64,000 bases of DNA from an uncultured Collinsella sp. (GCA_900541675.1 UQKU01000001.1:160190-224189), one strand, 5' to 3'; numbered from the stretch's first letter, positions 1 to 9,091 are shown. Notes: generated from the sequence alone by a model not told the origin. A program made the numbers and translations.

Positions 1-75
1 CCCAACCAATACTTACACGACGGATATGCGCATGCTGTCATTATTACCGCTTTTAAACAGATGCAAACGTGCTGA
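1..75 (+). CDS. possible 3' end of an unidentified gene (partial)
   Basis: An open frame runs from the window edge to TGA at 73-75 and would give about 24 residues ending FKQMQTC. I do not recognise it, and it may be chance. The following bases to 140 are AT-richer than the rest of the region and hold no gene that I can see. Confidence 0.15.
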   Translation, partial: PNQYLHDGYAHAVIITAFKQMQTC

Positions 76-140
76 GACTGAAGCTATTTCGTTTAAACAG
101 CTATGCCTTGACTAATGGCGAGCGATATGCTCTAGCAAAG

Positions 141-223
141 TAGTTATTGGGGACGTTCTTAAATGGCTAGTCATTGGGGACGTTCTTTTTCGACTAGTCG
201 TTTAAGAACGTCCCCAACGACTA
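141..223. repeat. intergenic palindromic repeat, family E (GGGGACGTTCTT)
   Basis: Two direct copies of TTGGGGACGTTCTT (from 141 and 168) are followed by an inverted copy (195-223), so that 168-187 and 204-223 can form a hairpin. The repeat ends 2 bases from the hypA stop codon. A related single copy lies at 43967-43994. Confidence 0.6.
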
Positions 224-225
224 AG

Positions 226-645
226 TTAGGCGATGTGGAGGGGGTTGGCGGCGTCGACGGCATCGGATAGGCCGTCGGGGGCAGCGTCTGTCGGGTCCTC
301 GTCGGGGGTCTCGATCTGCTTGATCATGACCTCCTGGCCCTGCAGCAGATAGGTCTCGCCGCTACCGCAATGGGGGCAGGTCTTGCCGTGCTCGACCGTC
401 GCGTAGTCGCAGCCGCACGCCTCGCAATGCGTCACGGCCTCGACAGGCTCCACAATAAGCTCCGCGCCCTGCGTGATAGGCTTTTTATCTGCCGCCCAGC
501 GCCAAGCATCAAGCAGCAGATCGGGAACGACGCCCGAGACCTCGCCCAGGAGCAGCGTCACGTTCGAAACGCGACTCACGCCATTGGCGCGCGCCACATT
601 CTCGACATCGCGAATGATGTGATAGACGATTCCTAATTCATGCAC
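226..645 (-). CDS. hypA: hydrogenase nickel incorporation protein HypA
   Basis: 139 aa. HypA is a nickel metallochaperone which, with HypB, loads Ni into [NiFe]-hydrogenase large subunits. The N-terminus begins MHELG, with the Met1-His2-Glu3 nickel-binding end typical of the family. Two CxxC pairs (CEACGC near residue 73, CPHCG near 91) form the structural zinc site. The tail after about residue 115 is acidic and longer than usual for HypA (about 115 aa). It stands alone here: the other hyp genes lie at 31983-37074 on the other strand, and no hypB is seen in the window. Confidence 0.92.
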   Translation of the reverse strand: MHELGIVYHIIRDVENVARANGVSRVSNVTLLLGEVSGVVPDLLLDAWRWAADKKPITQGAELIVEPVEAVTHCEACGCDYATVEHGKTCPHCGSGETYLLQGQEVMIKQIETPDEDPTDAAPDGLSDAVDAANPLHIA

Positions 646-655
646 TTTTTCTTCC

Positions 656-693
656 GCCGTTCTAACGAACGGCGGTCGACTTGACGCTGCGCG
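656..693. repeat. short hairpin repeat, family J
   Basis: CCGCCGTTC and GAACGGCGG arms are separated by TAAC, followed by TCGAC and GACGCTGC. A near-identical block lies at 35956-35997, just upstream of hypE. Both copies are upstream of hyp genes, but in opposite orientation relative to the gene. Confidence 0.5.
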
Positions 694-835
694 AGCCCCA
701 GACGGACGATCTGCCTTTCAATCGTCGGGCATGGGCAAAAGCCCTATGCCCTCCTCTTTCAAGGCACCTCGCCACGCCTGGGACTCGCTCGCTGTCCAAC
801 CGTTCTCTGCGCCGTTCTCTTGTTTGTTGCGTTTT

Positions 836-3613
836 TTATTTCTTCCCAAATTTGATTTTGATCGCACGCTTCAAAGCGTACTTGCCGAGGCTCGGGAGCT
901 TTTGCTCGTATTTGACCATCGTGGAGCACTCGGGGCGATCGCGATCCAGATGGATGGCATCGAACGCGCACTTGGTGGTGCACAGGCCGCAGCCGATACA
1001 CTTGTTGGGGTCGACGATCGAGGCGCCGCAGCCCAGGCAACGGGCGGTCTCGGCGCGCACCTGCTCTTCGGTAAAGGTCTCGACGTACTCGCTAAACGGC
1101 GCGGCCTTCTCGCGCTCGCGGTCCACATGGGCAACCTCGCGGCTCGCGTTGTCGTAGCTCTCAATCACAACATCGTCGCGGTCAAGCGCGGTGTAGCGGC
1201 GCTGGTTGCGGCCGATGGTGAGCGTGGACCCCGGCTGCACAAAGCGATGGATGGACACGGCGGCCTCGTGGCCGGCGGCGATGGCATCGATGGCAAAACT
1301 CGGACCGGTGTAGACGTCGCCGCCCACAAAGATGTCTGGCTCGGCGGTCTGGTAGGTCTGAGGATCGGCAAGGGCACCCTGACCGCGGCCAAGCTCCACC
1401 TTGGAGCCAGCCAGCAGGTCGCCCCACACAATGGACTGGCCAATCGACATGACGACACGGTCGGCATCGACACGACGCAGATCGTTCTCATCGTACTCGG
1501 GCGCAAAACGGCCCTCGTCGTCAAAGACACGCGTGCAGCGCTTGAAGGTGATGCCGCGCACATGACCGGCCTCGTCCAGGTGAACCTCCTTGGGGCCCCA
1601 ACCGCAGCTGATGTGCACGCCGTCCTCGATGGCCTCGCGACGCTCCTCCTCGCTGGCGGGCATCTGGGCCTCACTCTCCAGGCAGAACATCTCAACGTGC
1701 TCAGAGCCCAGACGGCAGGCGTTGCGCGCGACATCGATAGCAACGTTGCCGCCGCCCACCACAATGGTGCGGCCGGGCAGCGCGTCGATCTTGCCGCTGT
1801 TAACCTCGCGAAGGAAGTCGACGGCCACGGTCACGTCCTCGGCATCCTCGCCCGGAATGCCGGCAAGGCGGCCGCCCTGGCAGCCAATGGCAACGTAGAA
1901 GGCCTTAAAGCCCTGCGCGCGCAGCTCGTCGAGCGTCACGTCGCGACCGACTTCCACGCCATAGCGGAACTCGGCACCCATCAGGCGAATAACCTCGACC
2001 TCGGCCTCGATAACATCCTTCTGCAGCTTAAAGCTGGGAATGCCATAGGTGAGCATGCCGCCCGGGCGCTCGTTTTTCTCGAACACGACGGGCTTGTAGC
2101 CCTTCTCGGCCAGGTAGAAAGCGCAGGACAGACCGGCCGGGCCGGCACCGATGATGGCGATCTTCTGGTCGAAGCCGCCGGCACGCGTCGGCGTCACCAC
2201 GGGCGGGACATAGCGAGTCGCGGCGTCCAGATCGCGCTGGGCGATAAACTTCTTGACCTCGTCGATGGCCACGGCCTCGTCCACGCGACCGCGGGTGCAG
2301 GCATCCTCACAGCGGCGGTTGCACACACGGCCGCAGATAGCGGGCAACGGGTTCTCGCGCTTGATGAGCGCCAACGCCTCGTCATAGCGACCCTGAGCCG
2401 CGAGCTTCAAATAGCCCTGAACGGCAACATGCGCGGGGCAGGCCGTCTTGCAGGGAGCGGTGCCGGACTCATGCGTCTCGATGCGGTTGTCGTTGCGGTA
2501 GTTGGGCGACCACTTGGTGTGGTCCCACTTGGTGGCATCGGGCAGCTCCTGACGCGGATACTCGGGCACCTGTCCGCCGGCCTTTTTGCTGCAGAGCTTC
2601 TGGCCGAGCTTGGCTGCACCAGCCGGGCACACCTCAACGCAGCGACCGCAGGCCACGCACTTGTCCTTCTCGACCTTGGCGACATAGGCCGAGCGCGACA
2701 GGTTGGGTGTGTTGAACAGCTGCGAGGTGCGCAGGGCGTAGCACACGTTAACGTTGCAGTTGCAGATGGCGAAAATCTTGTTCTCGCCGTCAATGTTGGT
2801 GATCTGGTGCACAAAGCCGTTGTCCTCGGCCTGGCGCAAGATGTCGTAAACCTCATCGCGGGTCACGTAATGGCCACGATCGGTCTCGACCACGTAGTCG
2901 GCCATATCGCCCACGGCGATGCACCAATCTGCCGGGTCGTCGGCGCAGCCCTCACCCATCACGCGACGGCTCGCGCGGCAGCTGCAGGTGCTAGCGGCAT
3001 ACTTACCTTCGTATTTGTCGAGCCAATGCTCGATATGCTCGATCGGCACCGAGGTGCTCGCGGCATCGATGGCCTTCTCGACCGGAATGACATGCATGCC
3101 GATGCCGGCACCGCCGGGCGGCACCATCGGCGTGGCCTTGGACAGCGGTCCCTTGGACGCCTGCTCAAAGAACTTGGCATAGACCGGATGCTCCTCGAGC
3201 TGGCTCACGCGCATGTTGAGGAACTCGGCGGAACCCGGCACCAGCATGGGCAGCACCCACTGCTTGGCGCGCTCGGGGTTTTCCCAGTTGTACTCGAGCA
3301 GACCCGTGTAGCTCATGTCGTCGAGCATTTTTTCGATATCGGCCTCGGGCATGCCGGTGAGCTTGACCATCTCGGGCAGCGTATAGGGACGGCGCATCTT
3401 CATCTTGCAGAGCACTTCGGCCTGCTCGTCGGTTGCGGCCTCGGCAAACGACCAGTACTCGTAGCCCAGCAGCTCGTCGCGGTGCAGCAGGCGGTTGGTG
3501 CAGTGCTCACACAGTTTGACGATGGCCTCGCGCGGATGCTCCGGTATCGGCGGCACGAACTCCGCGCCGATATCGGGCTCGGTATAGCTAATCCCCGGTC
3601 CGTTGAGAATCAT
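836..3613 (-). CDS. Fe-S/FAD oxidoreductase: ferredoxin domains fused to a GltD-like (glutamate synthase small subunit) NAD(P)H module
   Basis: 925 aa from the ATG at 3613, which is preceded by AGAAGGG; an upstream extension of the frame has no RBS. Domain order: an N-terminal domain with Cys motifs at about 210-212 and 284-291 (CNCNVNVC); a ferredoxin motif CVACGRCVEVCP at about 319-330; a GltD-like Cys cluster at about 388-439; an FAD Rossmann motif GAGPAG at about 489; a second dinucleotide motif GGGNVA at about 620; and a C-terminal CIGCGLCTTKC ferredoxin domain at about 870-885. The family moves electrons between NAD(P)H and ferredoxin-like carriers; the substrate cannot be told from sequence. 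It is divergent from the TetR gene at 3800 and probably controlled by it through the palindromes at 3704-3741. Confidence 0.8.
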   Translation of the reverse strand: MILNGPGISYTEPDIGAEFVPPIPEHPREAIVKLCEHCTNRLLHRDELLGYEYWSFAEAATDEQAEVLCKMKMRRPYTLPEMVKLTGMPEADIEKMLDDMSYTGLLEYNWENPERAKQWVLPMLVPGSAEFLNMRVSQLEEHPVYAKFFEQASKGPLSKATPMVPPGGAGIGMHVIPVEKAIDAASTSVPIEHIEHWLDKYEGKYAASTCSCRASRRVMGEGCADDPADWCIAVGDMADYVVETDRGHYVTRDEVYDILRQAEDNGFVHQITNIDGENKIFAICNCNVNVCYALRTSQLFNTPNLSRSAYVAKVEKDKCVACGRCVEVCPAGAAKLGQKLCSKKAGGQVPEYPRQELPDATKWDHTKWSPNYRNDNRIETHESGTAPCKTACPAHVAVQGYLKLAAQGRYDEALALIKRENPLPAICGRVCNRRCEDACTRGRVDEAVAIDEVKKFIAQRDLDAATRYVPPVVTPTRAGGFDQKIAIIGAGPAGLSCAFYLAEKGYKPVVFEKNERPGGMLTYGIPSFKLQKDVIEAEVEVIRLMGAEFRYGVEVGRDVTLDELRAQGFKAFYVAIGCQGGRLAGIPGEDAEDVTVAVDFLREVNSGKIDALPGRTIVVGGGNVAIDVARNACRLGSEHVEMFCLESEAQMPASEEERREAIEDGVHISCGWGPKEVHLDEAGHVRGITFKRCTRVFDDEGRFAPEYDENDLRRVDADRVVMSIGQSIVWGDLLAGSKVELGRGQGALADPQTYQTAEPDIFVGGDVYTGPSFAIDAIAAGHEAAVSIHRFVQPGSTLTIGRNQRRYTALDRDDVVIESYDNASREVAHVDREREKAAPFSEYVETFTEEQVRAETARCLGCGASIVDPNKCIGCGLCTTKCAFDAIHLDRDRPECSTMVKYEQKLPSLGKYALKRAIKIKFGKK

Positions 3614-3703
3614 AGTCGTCCCTTCTCTTGCCACAGCCCGGCGAGACCGCGGCGCCCCTCTTGTACGGGTTCGACATGCCCCCATGCCGTTCACCCGCTA
3701 TTG

Positions 3704-3741
3704 TTGACATTGTGTCAAAAACAGTATTGACGAACCGTCAA
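3704..3741. promoter_or_regulatory. paired palindromic operators between the oxidoreductase and tetR
   Basis: Two 15-bp perfect palindromes with the same form, TTGACA-TTG-TGTCAA (3704-3718) and TTGACG-AAC-CGTCAA (3727-3741), have centres 23 bp apart. Flanking TATTGTTGAC and GTCAACAATA extend the symmetry. The position between divergent genes, one of them a TetR regulator, makes this the likely autoregulatory operator (inference). Confidence 0.6.
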
Positions 3742-3799
3742 CAATATTCAAGACTGTTAGGCGAACGGTCGGGCCCAAACGGATGAAAGGCGGCAAAAC

Positions 3800-4462
3800 A
3801 TGGGCAACAACGCAGCAGATATCTCTGTGGTCGATGCCGTCCCCGCATCCGATAGCGCGGCAAAACGCCTGACGGGCGACGAGCGCCGTCGCGAGATCCT
3901 CGCCGCTGTGCGCGCCGTGAGCGCCGAGCTTGGTGTGTCCCATCTTTCGGTATCGGCCGTGACCAAGCGGGCTGGCTGCACGCGTTCGCTGTTCTACCAC
4001 TACTTTGCCGATATGGATGCCGCCGTCACCGCCGTTATGGACGAGGCAATCGACGGCTTTATCGCCGAGCTCGAGCAGTGGAACGCCAGCCGCACGGTTG
4101 GCGACATCGAAGGCGCACTCGACACCGTTGCTCCGCTCTTTAAGCGCCTGGTCGTGAGCGGCCACGAGTTGCCGAGCACGCTCACCTCGAGCAGCGGCGC
4201 GCTCTACGGCGGCTTTTTGCACAACGTGGTCCAGCGCGTGGCGCAGTATATCTGCGATACCACCGTGGTGGATTTTGTCGCCCATCACGAGCTACGCATC
4301 GACCATGTCTACGAGACGTTCTACACCCTCATCATGGGGCTGCTGATGTATATCCGCACGCACCCCGATGTGCCCGACGAGACAGTCAAGGAAATCATCG
4401 CCTCGACGCTCCATATCGAGGGCTATACCGCCAAGTATCAGGAGCGCAAGCCCCAGAACTGA
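3800..4462 (+). CDS. TetR/AcrR family transcriptional regulator
   Basis: 220 aa. The N-terminal helix-turn-helix at about residues 27-75 shows the TetR pattern: RREILAAVRAVSAE, then a recognition region with TKRAGCTRSLFYHYFADMDA. The C-terminal ligand-binding domain is not specific enough to predict the effector. It is divergent from the 925-aa oxidoreductase and 63 bp upstream of the DUF5692-like gene. The two palindromes at 3704-3741 are its probable binding sites. Confidence 0.85.
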   Translation: MGNNAADISVVDAVPASDSAAKRLTGDERRREILAAVRAVSAELGVSHLSVSAVTKRAGCTRSLFYHYFADMDAAVTAVMDEAIDGFIAELEQWNASRTVGDIEGALDTVAPLFKRLVVSGHELPSTLTSSSGALYGGFLHNVVQRVAQYICDTTVVDFVAHHELRIDHVYETFYTLIMGLLMYIRTHPDVPDETVKEIIASTLHIEGYTAKYQERKPQN

Positions 4463-4525
4463 CGACATTTGGCCAAACTGCCCGCGATCAGAAGAGGGGC
4501 CGCGGGCTTGTGAAAGGAGAGCAGC

Positions 4526-5533
4526 ATGCTGTTCGATGTTTGGGGTAGCAATACCCTTATCCACTGGGCCGGCTGGGCCATGGTCTTTATTGGCCTGATC
4601 GTGCTCAACGAGGTCGGCCGCCGCACCAAGCTGGGCGCGGCCATCATCTTTGGCGTGGCTCCGCTGGCCATGACCATCTACTGCGTCGCTATCGCCATCG
4701 GCGTCTCACAGGGTGCCGAGTGGGCGCTCACCAACCCCACCCATGTGTACCAGAACAGCTGGTTCCACTACGCCAAGGTATACGCGGCGCTGGCCGGTTG
4801 CTGGGGCTTCATTGCCATTAAGTACCAGTGGGGCAAGATCGGCAAGGCGCATTGGTTCCGCGCGTGGCCGTTTGTGATCGTCGCCATCAACATCATGATC
4901 GCCGTCGTGTCCGACTTTGAGAGCGCCTATCGCTTCTTTGTCCTGGGCGAGTCCACCTGGGTCACCTCCGAGGGCGCCACGCAGCTCGCCGGCTGGAACA
5001 ACGTGTTCAACGGCATCGCCGGTATCATCAACATCTTCTGCATGACCGGTTGGTGGAGTGTCTACGCCTCTGAGGACAAGACCGACATGCTGTGGCCCGA
5101 CATGACCTGGGTCTACATCATCGCCTACGACATCTGGAACTTCTGCTACACCTACAACTGCCTGCCCACCCACTCCTGGTTCTGCGGCTTTGCACTGCTG
5201 CTGGCGCCCACCGTCGCCGCCTTTATCTGGAACAAGGGCGGCTGGATCCAGAACCGCGCCTTTACGCTGGCTATTTGGTGCATGTTTGCCCAGGTGTTCC
5301 CGTACTTCCAGGAGGAGTCCATCTTTGTGACCCACTCCACGCTCGACCCCAGCGCCGCTACTGCGGTCTCGATCGCCGCACTGGTCGCCAACATCGCCGC
5401 GATCATCTACATCGCCTACCGCGCCAAGAAGCTCGGCCGCAATCCCTACAAGCAGGATGTCTTTGAGGGCACCAGCGATTGGGAGAAGGCTACCGCTCGC
5501 CGCGCCAAGGTGGATTACGCACACGCCGAGTAA
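4526..5533 (+). CDS. DUF5692-like polytopic membrane protein
   Basis: 335 aa, start ATG with AAGGAG 6 bases upstream. About nine hydrophobic segments are spread over the whole length, rich in Trp and aromatic residues, with a Lys/Arg-rich C-terminal tail after about residue 300. I believe it matches DUF5692 from memory, without a search; the function is unknown. It follows the tetR gene in the same direction and may be co-transcribed with it. A strong terminator follows at 5602-5643. Confidence 0.6.
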   Translation: MLFDVWGSNTLIHWAGWAMVFIGLIVLNEVGRRTKLGAAIIFGVAPLAMTIYCVAIAIGVSQGAEWALTNPTHVYQNSWFHYAKVYAALAGCWGFIAIKYQWGKIGKAHWFRAWPFVIVAINIMIAVVSDFESAYRFFVLGESTWVTSEGATQLAGWNNVFNGIAGIINIFCMTGWWSVYASEDKTDMLWPDMTWVYIIAYDIWNFCYTYNCLPTHSWFCGFALLLAPTVAAFIWNKGGWIQNRAFTLAIWCMFAQVFPYFQEESIFVTHSTLDPSAATAVSIAALVANIAAIIYIAYRAKKLGRNPYKQDVFEGTSDWEKATARRAKVDYAHAE

Positions 5534-5601
5534 CGCGCTCGCTGCCGTCCGCATTTGGATGTAGGCGCGTCTCTTTGGCTCCGTAATCTCGCGTTATGCG
5601 C

Positions 5602-5643
5602 AGCCCCCGGAAAGCAATTCGTTTGCTTTCCGGGGGCTTTTTG
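5602..5643 (+). terminator. Rho-independent terminator after the DUF5692-like gene
   Basis: AGCCCCCGGAAAGCAA and its inverted copy surround TTCG, followed by TTTTT. It has a very stable stem and a typical U-tract. Confidence 0.85.
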
Positions 5644-5775
5644 CTGTCGCGCGTGCATTCATGCACATATTCACAATGTATCGCGCAGATAAAATCGAAT
5701 TTCCGACTGCACGCCAGCTCTATGTGACCTTAATTTTGGGTACATTGTTGTCCCGATATTGAGCTTGGGGGATAT

Positions 5776-7263
5776 ATGGAAAATGAGACGAGGGGCCAAG
5801 AGGACGCGGCCCAAGATGCAGCGGCGTGCGCCGAGGCCTTGGAGAGCCTAGACCGGTTTTCGCTGGACGAAGTTGCGTTTGACGAGACAATCGTCGACAT
5901 GCAGGACGCGGCGGGCGATGGCATACCGGATACGGGCGACGACGTCGAGGATGCTCGCGATGAAGCCGATGTCGAAAAAGGCGATGACGAGGGCAATGGC
6001 CAACCGGAACCCAACGCGGGAGATGAGACCTCCCTGCTTGGCGACTTGCCCGTCGACGAATCGCTCACCCGCGAGCTCCCCGGCTTGGGCTCTGCGCCAG
6101 TCGTCGACGAGACCATCGCCATGGGAGATATTCCCCTGCCGTCCGCTCCCTCGGCACACGAAGCCGAGGTTCGTCATCGTAAGATGTCGCCCAAGCGCCG
6201 CAATCTGATGGTCGCCGGTGTCGTGGCCGTCGCGCTCGTCGCCGGCGGCGCGGGCTATGCGGCTTGGAACGGATACCAGCAAGAGCAGGCCGCCGTAGTT
6301 GCCGCAAACGCCCATACCATGATGTCGGTGCAAATTGGCGTACATGCCGCGGGACTCGACTGCTCCACCGGCTCAAAGATCCCCGTGCAGGTGAGTGGCC
6401 AGGACTCCGACGGCTCTTCTGTGAGCGAAACGCTCTACGTTGACGAGCACGGCCGCGGCATCAAACTGCTGCCCGGCGATTACACGCTCTCCATCGCTGC
6501 CTCCCCCATCGCGGCCGACGGCACCATCTATACCGTCCCGACCACCAAGACGCAGGTCACCGTTAAGAGCGATGGACAGGATTTAAGTGCCCAGGCTGCC
6601 TTTAAACTCAAGGTGCCTTCGGCCGACACGGTAACCGACGACCAGATCGATGCCGCCGCCAAATATGCCGAGGAGGGAGGCGCGAGCTCCGCCGCCACCG
6701 CCAAGGTGCTCCAGCAGGCGGCAACCGCGCGGCGCGACGCCGCCGTCAATGCCCTGAGCGCGCAAAAGGCACAGGCAGCCCGTGATGCCGACGCCCGTCA
6801 CAAGGCAACCGACCTCTACCAGCTCGATATCCCCGTCGAATGGTACGGCAAGGTCGAGACTTGGCAAAATGGCAGCACGCTATGCATCTATCTTGCCAGC
6901 GACAGCGATACGCCGATTGTGACGCTCGTCGCGGTGCGCGAGGGCGAGAGCTTTACGCCCGATGAGGGCGATACGGTTTTGGGTGCGGCCAATCTAGGCA
7001 ACGGTTATACCGTCTACGCCAGCGGCCCCGTCTATCCGTACGTGGTGCCCCAGACCATCAACGGGCGCACGCAGAACCCCGTGTCGACCTATCCCATGGA
7101 CACAGCCATTGAGCTTGTCGAGCTTACGACCGGCAACCGCTACACCTACAGCCAGATCAAGAGCGTGCTGGTCGGCAAAGACGGCAAGGCCGACGCTGCC
7201 ACCAAGCTCGAATGCGACTACATCGCCCAGATTCTGCTGCCGAGCATCAAGGCCCAGGACTAG
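5776..7263 (+). CDS. acidic N-terminal, single-pass membrane protein with extracytoplasmic domain, function unknown
   Basis: 495 aa, start ATG after GGGGG. Residues 1 to about 130 are very acidic and low in complexity, so probably cytoplasmic and disordered. MSPKRRNLM marks a positively charged anchor before one membrane helix at about 145-165. The remainder is probably outside the cell: a region with LLPGDYTLS (beta-rich, near 235), an Ala/Lys-rich helical stretch with coiled-coil character at about 290-340, and a C-terminal domain. I do not recognise the family. There is no obvious operon partner. Confidence 0.6.
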   Translation: MENETRGQEDAAQDAAACAEALESLDRFSLDEVAFDETIVDMQDAAGDGIPDTGDDVEDARDEADVEKGDDEGNGQPEPNAGDETSLLGDLPVDESLTRELPGLGSAPVVDETIAMGDIPLPSAPSAHEAEVRHRKMSPKRRNLMVAGVVAVALVAGGAGYAAWNGYQQEQAAVVAANAHTMMSVQIGVHAAGLDCSTGSKIPVQVSGQDSDGSSVSETLYVDEHGRGIKLLPGDYTLSIAASPIAADGTIYTVPTTKTQVTVKSDGQDLSAQAAFKLKVPSADTVTDDQIDAAAKYAEEGGASSAATAKVLQQAATARRDAAVNALSAQKAQAARDADARHKATDLYQLDIPVEWYGKVETWQNGSTLCIYLASDSDTPIVTLVAVREGESFTPDEGDTVLGAANLGNGYTVYASGPVYPYVVPQTINGRTQNPVSTYPMDTAIELVELTTGNRYTYSQIKSVLVGKDGKADAATKLECDYIAQILLPSIKAQD

Positions 7264-7336
7264 CCGGGCGCATCATGGTACTCACCAACCGTGATGAAGG
7301 GGACAGGAGGTCCTGGCCCCACAGATCCGTAGATGA

Positions 7337-8689
7337 TTAGGCAAGGAGCCACTTCCATGCGGGCACAGCGTGTACCACACCGTGTTCACATGGAATATCG
7401 GCCTGTTCATCCATAGTAACGATTACCGACTCGCCAAGATCAAACTGGGCCATCGAGGCATCGAGGGCTGCAATTTCGCGTTCGCGCGTTTTCTCGCTTG
7501 CCATATCCACACTCACCTGAGTCAGGCTATAAGCCTGCATGAGAAGTGCATCCCCAGCCACAAAGTCAACCTCATGGCTTTTATTCTTCTCCTTGACCAG
7601 TAGGCGGCAGACCGAACCGACCCGCACCGCAGGAGTCCTTCTTCTGAGCGCATTGAACACCGCAGTCTCGAGCCTCTGGCCCTGGTCCAATGCCGATGCG
7701 GGAGAGAATGCTCCAAACATCGCAGGATCGACAGCGTAGACTTTAGACGCAGACCGCGTATTATTTGCAAGTGAACGCGTAAACTCCGGCACAGAAAACA
7801 GCAGGTAGGCGTCCTCGTAATACTCAAGTAAGTCGCTGAGCGAATTACGACTGACGGGTATCTGCCTGCTCTTGAACTCGTTGTACACCTTGTTCACCGA
7901 CAGCTCTCGTCCCGAAGATGCCATACACCGCGTCAGAAACAGTGAGGCCAAACGAGGGCTCTTGACGTCGTAACGCTCCACAACGTCCATAGCGACCGTT
8001 CGCGACGCATATTCCTGTAGCAGCTGAATCGCGTCTGCGGGCGTCTGCTCAAGTGTCGCGATGAATCCCCCTCGCTCGAGATATCCGACCAGATGGTGTC
8101 GGAGCAACGCTGCAGCGCTTGAGGAGAAGGGCGCGTTCGACTCAGGAACGCTCCCCGTCTTATATCGGACGTATTCCGAAAAACTCAACGGAAAAAGCTC
8201 TCGCACAAGAGAACGGCCCCTGAACTCGCTCTTAAGTTCTGAGGACAGCATCTTAGAAGAAGATCCCGTCACGTAAACGGTCGCCTTCTCCGTATCGACC
8301 ACGCGTCGCAGAAACGCACCCCATTCGGGTATTTCCTGGATCTCGTCAAAGAAAAGGTAGGCGCCCTCGCCTCGAGCAGCAGGATATAGTGCATAGAATG
8401 TATCGAGCACGTCCGCTAGTAGCGATGGCTCATACGGACGCAAGCGCTCATCCTCAAAATTGAAATATAGCATCCGGTCAAGCTCGACGCCTTGGCCCTG
8501 AAGCCGCCGTATCTCCTGATACAGGCGATACGTCTTTCCACAACGACGGGCGCCCACAATCACATATACGATGTTGTCGCGCTTTGGCTCCTGCGGGTTG
8601 CCCAGATCAAGGTCGCGCTCAAAGACCTGCGGAATCCCCTGTTGCTCAAAGTCCTTTATTTTTTGAGCCACCAAGTCGTTGAATGCCAT
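7337..8689 (-). CDS. AAA ATPase with DUF4143 C-terminal domain
   Basis: 450 aa. The N-terminal AAA_14-type ATPase has a Walker A GARRCGKT at about residue 47 and a Walker B AYLFFDEIQE at about 112. The C-terminal DUF4143 region carries a SHEVDFVAGD motif near 376, resembling restriction-like nuclease cores (family knowledge). Base composition is lower in GC than its neighbours, suggesting horizontal acquisition. The start is ATG with GGAG 4 bases upstream. Its promoter region is occupied by a 25-bp inverted repeat (8698-8757). The family is common and mobile; its role is unsettled. Confidence 0.75.
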   Translation of the reverse strand: MAFNDLVAQKIKDFEQQGIPQVFERDLDLGNPQEPKRDNIVYVIVGARRCGKTYRLYQEIRRLQGQGVELDRMLYFNFEDERLRPYEPSLLADVLDTFYALYPAARGEGAYLFFDEIQEIPEWGAFLRRVVDTEKATVYVTGSSSKMLSSELKSEFRGRSLVRELFPLSFSEYVRYKTGSVPESNAPFSSSAAALLRHHLVGYLERGGFIATLEQTPADAIQLLQEYASRTVAMDVVERYDVKSPRLASLFLTRCMASSGRELSVNKVYNEFKSRQIPVSRNSLSDLLEYYEDAYLLFSVPEFTRSLANNTRSASKVYAVDPAMFGAFSPASALDQGQRLETAVFNALRRRTPAVRVGSVCRLLVKEKNKSHEVDFVAGDALLMQAYSLTQVSVDMASEKTREREIAALDASMAQFDLGESVIVTMDEQADIPCEHGVVHAVPAWKWLLA

Positions 8690-8697
8690 AATTCTCC

Positions 8698-8757
8698 AAT
8701 CTTGCTCTCCTGCTAATCAAGATTATAACGATTCTTGATTAGCAGGAGAGCAAGATT
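8698..8757. promoter_or_regulatory. 25-bp perfect inverted repeat over the promoter of the DUF4143 ATPase
   Basis: The arms 8698-8722 and 8733-8757 are perfect reverse complements separated by 10 bp. On the minus strand a TATAAT (8722-8727) overlaps the spacer, and the repeat ends next to the ribosome binding site. The motif AATCAAGA recurs again just upstream. It may be an autoregulatory operator or a 5' RNA hairpin (inference). Confidence 0.6.
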
Positions 8758-8863
8758 ATGCGTATCTTGATTAATGGATAAGCAAGTTTTCTATTAGTGG
8801 CCCCTCCCGGAGGATATCGAGCGGCCGAGGGGGCAGGCATGAACGCCTCTAGCCGAAAACAGA

Positions 8864-8896
8864 GTAGCTAAAAAAGCCCCGTCCCAAATCAGCTAC
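8864..8896. repeat. palindromic repeat, family F (GGGACGGGGCT)
   Basis: GTAGCT and AGCTAC arms surround AAAAAAGCCCCGTCCC. It lies directly next to the stop codon of the 64-aa gene. Other members are at 21784-21805, 37867-37901 and 55942-55969. Confidence 0.5.
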
Positions 8897-9091
8897 TTAA
8901 CGCCAGGGGTCGGCTTCGAAGAGGGGCTCGCGCTCGGGGCGACGATCGCTATAAGGATCGTAGCCGTCGTCATCCTCGTTCTCGGCACGGATATAGGGGT
9001 CGCGCGGCTTGGGCGCCGGTTTAGGCGCAGGCTTAGGTGCGGCGGGTGCGGCATCGGTCGCCGGCGTGTTCGTCTTGTTCTTGTCTGTCAT
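8897..9091 (-). CDS. small Pro/Ala/Lys-rich hypothetical protein
   Basis: 64 aa from the ATG at 9091, with AAGGAG 8 bases upstream. It has an N-terminal stretch with repeated PKPAP units and a charged, acidic C-terminal half ending EADPWR. No domain is recognised, and it is probably disordered. It follows clpB on the same strand, beyond the terminator at 9145-9181. Confidence 0.5.
   Translation of the reverse strand: MTDKNKTNTPATDAAPAAPKPAPKPAPKPRDPYIRAENEDDDGYDPYSDRRPEREPLFEADPWR

Noticed and set aside
141..223. CRISPR-like spacing of GGGGACGTTCTT units
   Set aside because: Only two direct units plus one inverted unit, with no regular spacers; it is a palindromic repeat.
731..3730. 999-codon open frame on the plus strand
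   Set aside because: It is the antisense of the Fe-S/FAD oxidoreductase, whose protein shows clear motifs; high GC keeps the opposite frame open.
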